From: Stachybotrys elegans
Lineage: Eukaryota; Ascomycota; Sordariomycetes; Hypocreales; Stachybotryaceae
Assembly: GCA_020746835.1 (NCBI GenBank)
Contig: JAGPNK010000002.1
Location: forward strand, 806,001 to 870,000
Direction of reading: 5' to 3'
DNA length: 64,000 nucleotides
Both the position numbers and the translations under genes were made by a program. Below, piece after piece: positions 1 to 10,534 of the stretch. Each line of letters begins with the position of its first letter. Positions within the stretch are counted from its first letter, which is position 1. Below the pieces are notes generated by a model. The model ran no database searches and was not told the DNA's origin. It saw only the letters and a program-made list of their open reading frames with translations.

Positions 1-142
1 CAGCATCGAGGACACCCTCGTGACGCGTTTCCGCGAAAACGCCCTCAAGGGCCGCGAGGGCTTCGAGCGCGTCCTCGAGATGAGCCGAATCATGTTTGCC
101 GAGGAGAAGGCGCGCCAGCAGGCCGCCCAGATGATGCACTAA
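1..142 (+). CDS. C-terminal end of an unidentified protein (truncated by window edge)
   Basis: The reading frame that starts at base 2 is open to a TAA at 140-142 and encodes the last 46 residues of a protein. The sequence is strongly helical and charged (residues such as RFRENALKGREGFERVLEM), then ends in a Glu/Lys/Gln/Ala-rich tail with a double Met before the final His. The frame is clean up to the window edge, and the downstream DNA turns AT-rich with poly-T stretches, as expected for a 3' UTR. I do not recognise the family. The gene converges with the acyltransferase gene on the other strand. No intron is visible in this short piece. Confidence 0.6.
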   Translation, partial: SIEDTLVTRFRENALKGREGFERVLEMSRIMFAEEKARQQAAQMMH

Positions 143-620
143 ACGCACATCCCACTCGCGCATGAATCGGAGTCACGGGGCTACCCCCGCCTCGGACGCT
201 CACTAGTCGGCTTAACTCTCCCATCCGGCGTCCAACGGGCTTGTTTTTAAACATGGGTTTTTCTTTTCCAGCATGGTGTTTAGGGACAGACAAAAAATTG
301 CGCTTTTTTTACAACATTTTTATACAGGGGGGGATCTCTCGTCCACGGACAAGAGTAAGACGGATTAGACGTTGCTTGACGATTCTCGACCTTTATACCC
401 AGTTGCGTTGCAGCACGATTTGCACGGCATAGACGCGCCGGTTGATGAAGAACACGGCACACGAGGGTCGATTGTTGTCATACCAGGCTGGCTTAATAGA
501 CGATAGAATACAATTGATGATGATACATATGTCCAAGCAATATACCTCTCCCTCAAAATGCGTGAGATCTAAAAACTAAATAAACAAACAAAAAAGAAAC
601 AGGTATCACAATATCCAAGA
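143..620. other. Convergent 3' intergenic region
   Basis: This gap lies between two converging stop codons. It contains AT-rich stretches and T runs around 242-320 and an A-rich stretch near 575-600, compatible with 3' UTRs and poly(A) signals on both strands. I see no gene in it. Confidence 0.5.
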
Positions 621-2167
621 CTACACTGTCCTGCCAAGGTACATCAACCAGTCCCGTACTCCATCCATCAGTCGATGTGCCAGCGCATCATCATATGCAC
701 CAGTAGGCCAGCACGCCGCAATGCACAGCTCCTTGCCCTTTGTCGACGCAACAGCAAGCTCCAGCGCGGCGCTGGTCTTGTTGCCAGACAGCGCCATGAA
801 GGCCTTATCCATGGACCACCTGTCATCGGCCTCGTCGCCGCCGTCCAACGCGCCCAAGTTCGTCACGAGCCACGACAGCTCGCGCGGCTGTTTGAACAGG
901 TCCTTGAAGTGTGCCAGCCAGTCGGGCTGGTACTTCATGGCGGCGATGATGTTGTCCCGGACCCCGGTCTTGACGTAGGCAGCCATCTCCTTCTTGACGG
1001 TCGCCGCCGCGGACCAGACCAGGTCTTCGGCGGCGGCCTTCTCGTCTAGCTTGGCGGCGAGGCGGCCGCGGATCTGGTCGACGAGTGCCGGGGCAAAGTT
1101 GTGCGTGGTGGAGCATACGACATTGGCCATGACCTTGTTGGGCTCGAGCCACGGGTGCTTGGCGGGGTGCGGCGGCGTCACCTGGCGCATGTTGATGGCG
1201 GTGCCGGCGCGGAAACCCGGCGCCTGCTGCTGGGAGAGCTCGGCGGTGAAGCTGGCGAGGCAAACGGCATGGATCAGGGCCGTGATGGACGCGCCGTGAG
1301 TGCGGCAGCTCCGCAGCAGGTTGCCCACGGTGGCGTCGTCGATGTTGAGGAGGCGCAAGCCCGTCTTGAAGGGCAGGTCGGGGCGGAAGGGCGCCCAGGA
1401 GGCGTGGGTGAGGAGCTTGGAGGTGGAGGACTTGGGGCGGTACTCGTTGTAGACTTCGGCGAGGAGGTGGCGCGTGGCTATCTTGTACTTTACCATCTTC
1501 TCCATGGCGGGCGGGAAGTGGTGCCGCGAGCCCGAGACGTCGAGCACGGTGCCGGCGAGCTGCGACGGGGCGGGGGCGCTCGGGTCGTTGAGGTTGTGGA
1601 GGAGCGTGTGGTGGAAGATGGTGGCGCCCATGCCGTCGGTCGTGACGTGGTCCCAGAGGAAGACGACCTCGAGCGTCGTCGGGCTGCTGGGACGCTGCAG
1701 GACGATGATGCGCCAGGGGGGGCAGGTGTCCGGGTTGAGGAATTGCGTGTCGAGGGCTTGTAGCAGGAAGTCGAGGAACTCCTGCTCATGGTCGTCCGAG
1801 AAGCCCAGCGTCCGCCATTCAATGTGGTTGGACAGGTCCATGGACTGGAGAACGACGTAGACGGGCTTCTTGGTCCCTATGCGGGCAGTGCCAACCTGCA
1901 GGCTGGGCTGCTCCATGACGGTCAGGGCAACGGCCGTGAGCATGGCCTGGCGGAGCTTGTCCGCGGCGTCGGGCCCGGCGAGGTGAGACGGGATCTGGTA
2001 GCGGCATGTGAGGCTGTTGTTGATGAGATATCTTCCCGCGTGCAGCCCGGCATGGTAGGCCTCCCTGTTGGGCGGGGTCAGAGAAGGGTGGAAGAGGATG
2101 CGGTTGCTTTGCGGACTTACATGACGCCGAGTCGGCGGATGACATTGGTGTCTTGTGTGGCCGCCAT
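621..2167 (-). CDS. Alcohol O-acetyltransferase-like acyltransferase (AATase family)
   Basis: Two exons, complement(621..2064, 2121..2167), give 496 aa. The ATG at 2167 opens a 15-codon first exon. A 56-nt intron (GTAAGT...CAACAG) then joins it to the main exon, creating the sequence RRLGVMEAYHAG, which matches the N-terminal pattern of fungal alcohol acetyltransferases. The longer uninterrupted frame upstream is not coding. The CoA-dependent acyltransferase motif H-V-T-T-D-G lies at about residues 152-157 and provides the catalytic His and structural Asp-Gly of the BAHD/condensation-domain fold. Such enzymes transfer acetyl or other acyl groups from CoA to alcohols, or N-acetylate sphingoid bases; the substrate here cannot be read. 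No other secondary-metabolism gene stands next to it except the aminotransferase downstream on the same strand. Confidence 0.85.
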
Positions 2168-3290
2168 GGTGTCGCGACAAGGCAGGATGAGGCAGAAGAA
2201 AGACGAGATGCGATGTGATGTGGTGTGGTGTGTGAATTGATTCAACAATGGCACAAAGAAAGTCGTCTCGACAGCACGCAGGCAACGGTTTACTTATATA
2301 TATAAAAACGAATGCCTGCAAAGGACCAACCAATATGAATCCATCTTACCAACATCCCATTCCCTCGCATGGATCCCGGACTCTCGGTTGTCCTCGCAAG
2401 CTAAAAAGGAGACGACAGGACCATGGAAGGATGCATGAGATGGCCATTCCAGATCCGTCGAGGGGTTCCACAGGGAATCTGGCTGCAAATTTATTCCACT
2501 GTATCTGCGCAAACGTGAGCTAGCGGCCGACCAGGGTTGGTCTGAGGTGAGCTTAGGAGCTGGTTGGCAGGCACCGCAATGGTAGCCGCAGGTCCATCGA
2601 TCGGGCAGCTCCGTGGCAGATGGGCTCAGAGAGCTAATTAGCCTCGATTTTTTTGGCTTCATACATAGGTATAGACGATGCAGACAAGGAACATACATGT
2701 AACATGTCGGCTGCCGTAGACTAGGGCTGGGATGCGGGATGTTTCCAGTCATCTTCCAAGCTAGGATCCCTTGCCGCAGCATTGGCAATGACATACGGAG
2801 TACGTCTGCGTATAACGTTAGTACTGGTCACAAAGCTTCACCAGTAACGGTGTCAATTCAGTCTCCTCCATAGCAAGACAAGGTGACGGGTTCGCGTCAA
2901 CATGTGCAGTTCTAATCTTATCGATCAAAAGCCTCTGCCTGGGCTAGGTTTGGTGTTCCTCTCGCTCACCCACCTTCCCTCTTTTTATGACGATATAACA
3001 ACTCAATGATCAGCCATTCCTATTATTATCTTTTTAACCTGTCCTCTGCTCAGAGGCCAAGGTCGGCGCTGCGTACTATGTTAGTACCCAAATCAGGACA
3101 GGGTCGGTTAGTACCCCAGATATGCGAGCCTGGCGGAACCCAGGGGAGGCGAGACCCATCCGGCGACCACGGAGTCCGTCCTTTTCCACCTCAACCTTCA
3201 CAAGGCCTCGTCATCATCCCGTCCATTCATACGCTGCGCCACCCCTCAATTGGCGAAAGATGCATAAACGAAGCTAGTGCCAGATGCTAC
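2168..3290. other. Intergenic region with the acyltransferase promoter
   Basis: This 1.1 kb holds the upstream region of the acyltransferase gene on its left and the 3' flank of the aminotransferase gene on its right. A TATA element sits near the left end. The open frames here show no family signature. Confidence 0.5.
2294..2305 (-). promoter_or_regulatory. TATA box upstream of acyltransferase
   Basis: An alternating TATATATA run followed on the plus strand by AAAA reads as TTTTATATATA on the minus strand. It lies about 127-138 nt before the acyltransferase ATG, a usual distance for a fungal TATA box with a short leader. The assignment rests on position and sequence alone. Confidence 0.5.
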
Positions 3291-4628
3291 TTACTGCTGG
3301 CCGGCAGCCTTCTTAGCCCGCCGCTCCCGCACCGCAGCCACAGACTCCCTCACCACGTCGGCCAGCATGCCAATCTCCTCGTCCGAAATCACAAACGGCG
3401 GCGCGAACAGCAGCGCATCCCGCGCCCCCACGGGATACGCGGCGAGCCCCCGCGCAAACGCCTCGCCCGCTACCTCCTCCGCCATGGGCTCTGCGGCCTC
3501 GCCAAAGTCTACCGTCTGGAACAGCCCTCGCCCTCGCACGCGGCACTCTCCCCCTCCTACCTCTCCTCCTCCCGCCACGGCCTCTCCCAGCTTCTGCGCC
3601 AGCAGCTGGCCCCGCTGCTGCACCTGCGCGACGAGCCCCTCGCGGTGGATGATGCGCTGCACGGCGAGCGCCCCCGCGCACGACGTCGGGTGGCTCATGG
3701 CCGTGTGCCCGTTGACGAAGCGCTCCGGCCCCCGCGAGAACTCGTCGAACACAGAGCACACCTCCGGCCCCATCAGCACCGCCGACAGCGGGAGATAGCC
3801 GCCTCCTAGGCCCTTGGCCACCGTCTGCAGGTCCGGCGGCTCGCCTCCCAGCCCTTGCCACGCGTGGTAGCTGCCCGTCCGGCCCAGGCCGCACATGACC
3901 TCGTCGCAGATGAGCAGCGCCCCGTGCTGTCGGCACAGCGCCTTGAGCCGCGGCAGATATGTCTTGGTCGCCGGCGCTGAACCCAAAGTCGACCCAACGA
4001 CGGGCTCCACGATTACCGCCGCCACCGTGTCCGGCCCCAGCTCCCGCATCTTGTCCTCAAACTCGGCGATCAGACCGTCCTCGTACGCCTCCTCGCTGAG
4101 GCCCGCCCCGTCCACGTCGTACAAGCACCGACCAACGTGGTGGAATGCCGGGCTCAGAATCGGCTGCACCGTCGCCCGCCGCCCTGGGTGGTACCCCGCC
4201 GACAGCGCGCCCAGCGTGTTGCCGTGGTACGAGTGCACGCGGCCGATGAAGTTGACGCGCTGCGCATCGCCCTTGTAGACGTGGTACTGCCGCGCCATCT
4301 TGATGGCCGACTCGACGGCCTCGGAACCGGAGCACAGGAACACGGCCTTGGAGAAGGCGCCCTCGCTGCTGTCGACGAGGAGCCGCGCCAGCTCCTCGGC
4401 CGGGTCCGACGTGAAGAAGGCCGTGTGCGCCCACGCCAGCTGCCGCGTCTGCGACACGATGGCTTCAATCACCTCTTCGTTGCCGTGGCCCAGACATGAA
4501 ACGGCCGCACCGCTCGTGCCGTCCAGAATGCGCTTGCCGTCTGCCGTTGTGAGGAAGACGCCCTTTCCGCCGACAGCGGTAGGGTACGTCTTCTGCAGCG
4601 AGCGGTGGAAGATGGCCGAGTCGTTCAT
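3291..4628 (-). CDS. Class III (omega) PLP-dependent aminotransferase
   Basis: A single exon encodes 445 aa from the ATG at 4628 (MNDSAIFHRS); an in-frame ATG at 4676 would add 16 residues without homology character, so the inner start is preferred. The family pattern is clear: the N-terminal G-K-R-I-L-D-G region, SGSEAVE (about residues 100-106) for phosphate binding, the D-E-V motif (CDEVMCGLGRTG) that binds the pyridine nitrogen, and the Schiff-base lysine in TVAKGLGGGY at about residue 272. Class III enzymes use a distal amino group of an amine or amino acid as donor (ornithine, GABA, beta-alanine, DAPA). The exact substrate is unknown, but the fungal subgroup resembles uncharacterised cytosolic aminotransferases. 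There is no visible mitochondrial targeting peptide. The third-position GC content is very high. Confidence 0.92.
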   Translation of the reverse strand: MNDSAIFHRSLQKTYPTAVGGKGVFLTTADGKRILDGTSGAAVSCLGHGNEEVIEAIVSQTRQLAWAHTAFFTSDPAEELARLLVDSSEGAFSKAVFLCSGSEAVESAIKMARQYHVYKGDAQRVNFIGRVHSYHGNTLGALSAGYHPGRRATVQPILSPAFHHVGRCLYDVDGAGLSEEAYEDGLIAEFEDKMRELGPDTVAAVIVEPVVGSTLGSAPATKTYLPRLKALCRQHGALLICDEVMCGLGRTGSYHAWQGLGGEPPDLQTVAKGLGGGYLPLSAVLMGPEVCSVFDEFSRGPERFVNGHTAMSHPTSCAGALAVQRIIHREGLVAQVQQRGQLLAQKLGEAVAGGGEVGGGECRVRGRGLFQTVDFGEAAEPMAEEVAGEAFARGLAAYPVGARDALLFAPPFVISDEEIGMLADVVRESVAAVRERRAKKAAGQQ

Positions 4629-5138
4629 TGTGAGTCTATGAATATGTGATGTATAGATCTGATATGACAAAGCCAAGTAGACTCATTGGCAACGACTCAT
4701 ACCCAGTTATACTATGTGAATCCAGCACGGCTTTCCTATCCCCACCACGCCGGTACCGGAGTTCTGATAAACACTAAGGAAACGATTTATATTCATGGCA
4801 AATCAAGATGGTTAACCTGCGTATCAACGGTGAGATGCTAGATTTCCCTATGAAATCTTACGTACGTATGGCTTGCATGACTGCGCTGGCGAATCAGAAT
4901 CGGTCCGAGTAGCATGGTAAGCCGGTCCAAGAGCCGTGTCCCCATGACACCGAGGCTTTCGGGACCGGAATCGGAGCGCGGTGGCCGTTAGATGACCACA
5001 CCATCCATTTAGTCCCATACACGACGGCATCTTCCACTGGTAGACTGATAAGAGAATGAATTTTACACGATGCGTAGGTGGATAATGTTATTGTACACGG
5101 GATAGAAATGAGGAAATTCGTAGGCTCGTGAATGCTCT
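4629..5138. other. Intergenic region
   Basis: The gap contains the aminotransferase upstream region and the 3' flank of the following minus-strand gene. I see no gene, TATA box or repeat that I can support. Confidence 0.45.
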
Positions 5139-6362
5139 TTACTTGGACTCCTTGGCCTTGTCGGCAATCTGCTGGGCCTTCTCCGCCTTCTTCTCCAGCA
5201 CCTGCTTGACCTCCTCCATGGTCTCCTTGAGGAGGTTCTCGGCCTCGCCCTTGTGCTCCTGGGCCAGCTGGCGGAGCTGGTTGATCTTGGACAGGACGTC
5301 GCTGCCGTCGGGGATCGTGTCAAAGTACTTGGGGAGCCCGTATTTGCTCGAGATGTCGGATCCCTTGGACTTTGCCTTGTCGAGCGCCTGGTTGACGTAC
5401 TGCTCGAGGTCGCCGACGTTGCCAGATTCCACGGCCTTCTTGGCCTTTTCGAAGAGCTCCGTGACATTGCCCTGCTTGAGCGCATCGGCGTTCTTCTCAA
5501 TCAGCTCCTTGACCTTGGGGTTCTTGTCCAGGTAGGGCTTTGCCTGCTCCAGGCCCTTCTTCCAGGCTTCGTCGCCGAGCTTTTTCAGCTTTTCTACGCT
5601 CTCCTGCACGACCTGGCGCGCCTTGTCCATGTTGGCAGCGCTGAAGCCGCCCGCAAGCACATCTCGCACTTGCCTCCACGTCTCGTCAGCCACCTTCTTC
5701 GCCTCGGGGCCGTACTGGTCGGCCAATTGCTTCAGCTGCTCCGCGCTTCCGCCAAACTTCTCCTTGACCATGGGGTGGTTGTCCAGGATATCGAAGAATG
5801 CATCGCCAGCCAGATCGCCCAGTCTTCTGGCGAGCTCGGCAATCACGTCGTATGCCCTGGAAGCCGTCTCCAAGCTCAGGCCACCAGACTTTGTGAGCTG
5901 CTGGAGCTTCTTGTACGTATCGCTGACAATCTCGTTGACCTCTTCGCGGTGGTTCTCACGCAGGGTATCGATGTCCTTGAAGGCAGCATCGACGTACTGG
6001 CGGCCGCCGGGGATCCAGGAGACATATGAGTAGGCGAGCTGCTTGATGTAGTCGATGGCCTGATCGGGCTCGGGGGTCTTCTCTTGCAGCTTCTTGACAG
6101 CGGCGTCGTACTTCTTGGACGCTTCGATGGCTCCCTTGTTGATGGAGCGCTGCATCTTTCCGGCAGGCGTGGTGAGGTATATGCCATAGAGGACGACACT
6201 GGCTGCGACACCACCCGCTACACCGGCACCAATATGAGAGGACGAGGGGGCGGTGCTGGAGGATGTGGATGATTGGAACCGTGCCTGACGAGCTCCAGAG
6301 GGCTTGGCTGCGCGAGCAGCTCGGGGCAGAGCTGTGCGGACAGCGCTTCTTGAGGACATCAT
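5139..6362 (-). CDS. Mitochondrial amphipathic-helix protein, apolipoprotein/LEA-like
   Basis: One exon gives 407 aa from ATG 6362 (a second ATG follows directly). The first ~35 residues are rich in Arg, Ala and Ser with no acids (RTALPRAARAAK), a typical mitochondrial presequence. Residues about 43-62 form one hydrophobic, Gly/Ala-rich segment (GAGVAGGVAASVVLYGIYL), a probable membrane anchor. The rest is Lys/Glu/Ala/Gln-rich, predicted almost entirely helical, with many 11-residue-like periodic patterns (KKLQEK, EKLKKLGDEAWKKGLEQAKPYLDK) reminiscent of LEA and apolipoprotein helices. It ends in KAKESK. Similar proteins are common in Pezizomycotina and are usually left unnamed. Residues upstream of the chosen start lack coding character. 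An inner-membrane anchor with a helical domain in the matrix or intermembrane space is inference. Confidence 0.75.
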   Translation of the reverse strand: MMSSRSAVRTALPRAARAAKPSGARQARFQSSTSSSTAPSSSHIGAGVAGGVAASVVLYGIYLTTPAGKMQRSINKGAIEASKKYDAAVKKLQEKTPEPDQAIDYIKQLAYSYVSWIPGGRQYVDAAFKDIDTLRENHREEVNEIVSDTYKKLQQLTKSGGLSLETASRAYDVIAELARRLGDLAGDAFFDILDNHPMVKEKFGGSAEQLKQLADQYGPEAKKVADETWRQVRDVLAGGFSAANMDKARQVVQESVEKLKKLGDEAWKKGLEQAKPYLDKNPKVKELIEKNADALKQGNVTELFEKAKKAVESGNVGDLEQYVNQALDKAKSKGSDISSKYGLPKYFDTIPDGSDVLSKINQLRQLAQEHKGEAENLLKETMEEVKQVLEKKAEKAQQIADKAKESK

Positions 6363-6904
6363 CTTGGAGGTGCGATATGGGTAGGTAGATCGTGATAGAA
6401 GGTGGTGTATGGTAGAATTGAGGGTGAGGAATGGGAGATGGATGCGAATTGGAGATGGAAAAGTTAAAGGAAGGATTGGGTTTGAGATGTTATAAGGAAG
6501 AGGAGGGCTAGCCAATTGCGTCAATCGACAAGTTTCCGAGAGCAGGCGCATGCATCCACGCATTAGCACATACATACGAAGCCAGGCGGAGCCGAACGCC
6601 TCCATTTGCTGTGTCAAAATGACATCAACAGCAAGTCAATGACGTCGCGCTGTCGAAACGTCAACGTCTACCCGGCCCGCGCTAATGCAGGAACAAACTG
6701 TTCTGAAGAGTCGACGACTTCCACATGGCACGGGCAAGCAAACGCACGTAATGACGACACGAACTGGGTACGCGATGGGTTCCGGCGCAAATGCTCCGGA
6801 GTCTCTAAATCTGCCTGGATGACGCTGCAGATCCCCCGCATTTTAAGCTCCTGTGGGTCGAGCAAAGCCATCCCTTCTTATCCTACTCCTGCTTCCAACC
6901 CAAC
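6363..6904. other. Intergenic region
   Basis: This gap holds the upstream region of the mitochondrial helical-protein gene and the 3' flank of the oxidoreductase gene. Purine-rich stretches at 6363-6480 (pyrimidine-rich on the coding strand) look like a 5' UTR. Nothing else is supported. Confidence 0.45.
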
Positions 6905-7931
6905 TCAGTTCAACGCCGCATACATGGTAGGATACCCAAACTTCTCCGCCTGGAGCTGCGAGCTCACCCCCACGGCGGCAGTGCACCCGCTCGAGATGGC
7001 GCCCGCAGCCACCTTGTACGGCGTGACGCAGTCGCCAGCAGCAAACACGCCGCGCTCGCTCGTGACGAAGAAGGGCGCCTCGGCCTCGAGATTCCCCATG
7101 GCCGTCGTCTTCAAGCCCAGCTGCTCCACAAAGGGGCCCTGAACTCCCGTCTTGGGGCTGTGCACCAGGAACGCCTCCTCCCTGCTCGTGCCGTCCTCAA
7201 GCTCAACCATCACCGAGGAGGACCCCTCCCCAGAGGCCACGAGGCGCTTGATCTTGCGTGCTTCCACCACGTAGAGCGATTCGGATATTGCTGCCAGCTC
7301 CGCTGCGAGCTCTTGGTTGCCGTGCGTGTATACCGTCACCTGCTTGGTGAGCTGTGCTGCGTTCTTGGCCACGTGGACGATCACGGCGGGCATCAAGACG
7401 GGAGCGACGGCGAGAATGCCAGAGCCTTCCCTGCCTCGGTCCTCGTATCCATGGCAGTATAGGCACTGGTAACTGAAACAACCATCAGGCATCCTGCTCG
7501 AGCCGAAAGGAGGCTGGCACTTACATCCGCCGACCCCAAAGGGACTCGTAGCCCTCAATCTCAGGATACGTGTCCGAGGACCCAACTGCCAGCAGCAGCT
7601 TCTTGACGTTCCACTCCTTCCCAGACTCATCCAACACCTTGAACTTCGAGCCACTCAGCTTCTCCACCCGGGTCACGCCAACATCTGCAAATTGAATGGT
7701 GGAGTAGTTGGCCAAGATGTTCCTTCGAGCTTCGGCGCGAAACTCTTGTGGATCGCGGTGGTCCCACGTCGGAATCATGTGCATGTGCGAGGCGTTTCTG
7801 TTCCGATAGGTCTTGGTGTCGAATACCACGGCTGTGTGCAACTGCCGGGCCAGCGTCCCCGCGGCAGTCAGACCAGCAGGTCCGCCGCCGATGATGGCGA
7901 CTTCAATGGCGTCGGATGGGATGTCACTCAT
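6905..7931 (-). CDS. GliT-like thioredoxin-reductase-fold FAD oxidoreductase (probable dithiol oxidase)
   Basis: Two exons, complement(6905..7472, 7525..7931), encode 324 aa; the 52-nt intron runs GTAAGT...TTTCAG. The FAD-binding GGGPAG is at residues 15-20. The redox pair C139-L-Y-C142-H-G spans the exon join and matches the CLxCHG signature of the GliT/HlmI branch. The second FAD motif, FAAGDC, is near residue 285. The usual thioredoxin-reductase NADPH motifs (GGGDSA and HRRxxxR) are not visible: the corresponding parts read GILAVAPVLMPA and VTVYTHGN. Known GliT-type enzymes use oxygen to form disulfides from dithiols, so this is more probably a dithiol oxidase than a true thioredoxin reductase. 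No epipolythiodioxopiperazine cluster genes are nearby. A Gly-poor third-domain segment makes cofactor use uncertain. Confidence 0.85.
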
Positions 7932-8632
7932 GATTGCACGGATTGGTGGATGTATGTATATATGCAGTAGAAGGCAGGTTACATGTAAACTTGCTTCTGG
8001 ACCCTCCTACTTGTAGCCATGAATTGCCGAGGCAGCAGGGGCCTGATGCTATGACACAGGTATAATGGACAGCTGTTGGTAGCGGCCAACAAGCTCGGAT
8101 AGGGTTGTATAACCAACATGTCAGCTTCGGGTATCAAGGCAACATGTGATCCAGACTTAGAAGGGCAGTGGTTGTCAACTTGTTGGCGCTACGAGGCAGA
8201 AAAGTTGGTTTGATCATCGGTGGCTATTCGTTTACAGAAAGATCATCTAAGAATTGCAGGCCTGAACGCCATCATTACAGGTCGTAAGCGTAAAGTAGCC
8301 CGTCAGCAGCAGTATGGACACCACCAGCGTTGGCAAACAGGCTGTGACCACCTCATGCTCTGTGCCGTTCATCTGCAGAACCCGCTTGCTTTGCTGCGGG
8401 TCGGCCGCCACCATTCCTGTGGAGCAGTATAAGCGTGATGCGTCCGATAGTGCGCCGCACGACGCGAACCATGCCTGTGCAATTGCTCGCAAGTGACTGC
8501 GTTGGCGATATAATGTCCCAGCCCTGGTGGGTGAGAGGCGGTCTAGATATCCAGCGCGGCATGTGCAGAGCTCGTACAGATTCGCCGCGACGTTCCATGA
8601 GAGAAACCGAGCTTGGACCCAGTACTCACTTC
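7932..8632. other. Intergenic region
   Basis: The gap holds the upstream region of the oxidoreductase gene and the 3' flank of the dynactin p25 gene. An 81-codon minus-strand frame at 8247-8492 contains one hydrophobic stretch but has no recognisable homologue and lies in the probable p25 3' UTR, so I do not call it. Confidence 0.4.
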
Positions 8633-9298
8633 TCAGGATATCGGTGTCTGGGGGTTGTTTCCCACGGTCTTGTATAGATCCCTAAGCTCAAACTCGTCGT
8701 GTCCCCCCTCCGGAATCTCCCCCACTACCCTGCCAGGTTGACCAGCAACAATCGAGAAGCTAGGTATGACCATGTTGGAGGGCACAATGGTACCGTCCAA
8801 GATCTTGACGTAGTCCTTGATGATGGCGAACTCGTTGATGGCACAGCCCTGCCCAATCCAAACGTGATTGCCGATGCTGGCCGCCTGCACGACGGAGCCC
8901 TGACCTACAAACACATGGTCGCCCATTCGCAGTGGCATGTATGTAAAGTCGCCCTTGTACAGTCTGCCAGGCGGTCGCAGCAGCACGCCCCTCGAGAGGA
9001 AGCAGTATCGGCCGATGGCGACAGCGGTGGTGCTCGCGGGCGCGGTGCCGCCGGTCGACGACGAAGGAGCGGTTCGCACGAGATCTCCTCGGATCATAAC
9101 CTCGGATTGGATCACGGTCTTTCCGCCGAGCATGATGTTCTGCGTGCCTACGAGGATGGCCTTGCGGGCGACCTTGTTCCCCGTGTCCTAGCAAACGTAG
9201 AGGTGAGCGGGAGGAGCCGCAGAGGGGCAGAGATGGAGGCATGGCGGGCGGCGGCTTACAGTCTCTATGTACTCTCCTTTTGCCGGACGTCGCGACAT
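8633..9298 (-). CDS. DCTN5: Dynactin subunit p25 (DCTN5 orthologue)
   Basis: Two exons, complement(8633..9187, 9260..9298), encode 197 aa. The first exon has only 13 codons (MSRRPAKGEYIET); a 72-nt intron (GTAAGC...CCTAG) joins it to DTGNKVARKAIL. The joined EYIETDTGNKV...GTQNIMLGGKT is the hallmark N-terminus of p25. The rest shows hexapeptide repeats of a left-handed beta-helix (IGRYCFLSRG, MGDHVFVGQGSVV, IGNHVWIGQGCAI) and ends in a family-typical DLYKTVGNN. p25 sits with p27, Arp11 and p62 in the pointed-end complex of dynactin, which links dynein to early endosomes; in filamentous fungi its loss impairs endosome movement. A Ser/Thr/Ala-rich insertion (about residues 60-70) separates the first strands and is typical of fungal forms. 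Confidence 0.95.
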
Positions 9299-10534
9299 CG
9301 TGGCGCGTGGGTGAGCCCGTTGGGCACGGGATATCTAGGGGTTCGCAGGGTGATTCCTGTTGATGTCACAGGCAAGATTTCTGACTAAGGGTGCTTGGAG
9401 AACTATCGCCGTCTTATCGCGATAAGCGCCAATGAGAGGGGCGTCTCTTACACCCAGCGTGCGCTTTTACATTACGTTTGGAATTAAAATATGCTGCAAA
9501 ACATGAGATTTGAACACGTCTTTCGCAGGAGAGGCAGGTGGCTTCCCCCCCCCTTTATACACGCAGAAACCACGTCTTTCCCCCAACGCAACATTTGCTT
9601 CGTCAGGGCCGCGACTCGGACATAGCCTAGCAACCATTCATGGTGACAATTACATTCCAGTTAGTCCTACGAAAGACTTGCCCAGAGGTATAAGCATAAG
9701 GGTCACCGTCTCCGGCTCAGGTTCATCGGCCAAAAATCCATTGATGGGCTCGGCAAACCAAGACATTGGCCTTCTTCGGCTCGGTTGCACATGGTGCTCA
9801 GTTCATTCTCGGCAGATGCTCGTTCTCGAATCGATACGGCACCTATGCCAGTGGTCAGGTGTTTCATCACTTCATCTGGAATGTGGTCAACAGGCAGGAG
9901 AACTGCTAGCATACATATAACTAGCTCTTAGGGCCTAGATCAGGTGGCACAGCATAGGTGAATTAGATGCACGGATCTTTTGATGGATGCTGCTTTTATT
10001 ATTTCGCACATTGCTCTTCTGATTTGAACATATCTATATCTTTCCTCTACCCTGTACGCAAGGGCAGCCTGAGGATGGCCTCGTTGTTGTTCTTCTCTAC
10101 TGTTTACGACTGTATTGGTTGCCGGGGCACTAGGCACCACCTCTACTGTTTATTTGCTCTCTACTGCTTACACCCTACACTGCACACTCTTTTCCTCATC
10201 ATATCTTTCCTCAATCATTAAGCGGAACTCAAGTCAGTGGTTGTGATATATTGTGCTCTTGCAAGCCATATCCCGGGCAGGCTACATGTTATCAATATCT
10301 TTCTTTGCAGGCGACCAAAGACTATAAACTAATGTCTTCATCGACTTTCTTTTTTTCATGGAGAAGAAAGAATAGAATTATTGCACCGCAGTATCAAAAA
10401 GCAAAGGCGGTATAGTTGATCTCTCTGTCGAAGAATCACAGCCAAGTAGAGGATAATGTCGCAAAGGCATGTTACTTTCTGAAAGGACACGGAGGAGCTC
10501 GTTGATATTTGAAAGGCTGAAAACTTTTCCTGAT
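9299..10534. other. Intergenic region
   Basis: This 1.2 kb stretch is the dynactin p25 upstream region and the 3' flank of the acetyltransferase gene. A direct repeat of about ten bases (ACGTCTTTC with flanks) occurs at about 9517 and 9571. A tRNA-like string near 9505 was examined and rejected. No gene is seen. Confidence 0.45.

Noticed and set aside
2168..2333. N-terminal extension of the acyltransferase frame
   Set aside because: The open frame upstream contains no family sequence. The spliced start at 2167 gives the conserved N-terminus.
8247..8492. Minus-strand frame of 81 codons with a hydrophobic stretch
   Set aside because: Located in the probable 3' UTR of the dynactin p25 gene, without homologue recognised or splice support.
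9482..9545. tRNA-like string with a TTGAAC loop on the minus strand
   Set aside because: Only three of five T-stem pairs form and no 5' half with D-arm and anticodon stem was found.
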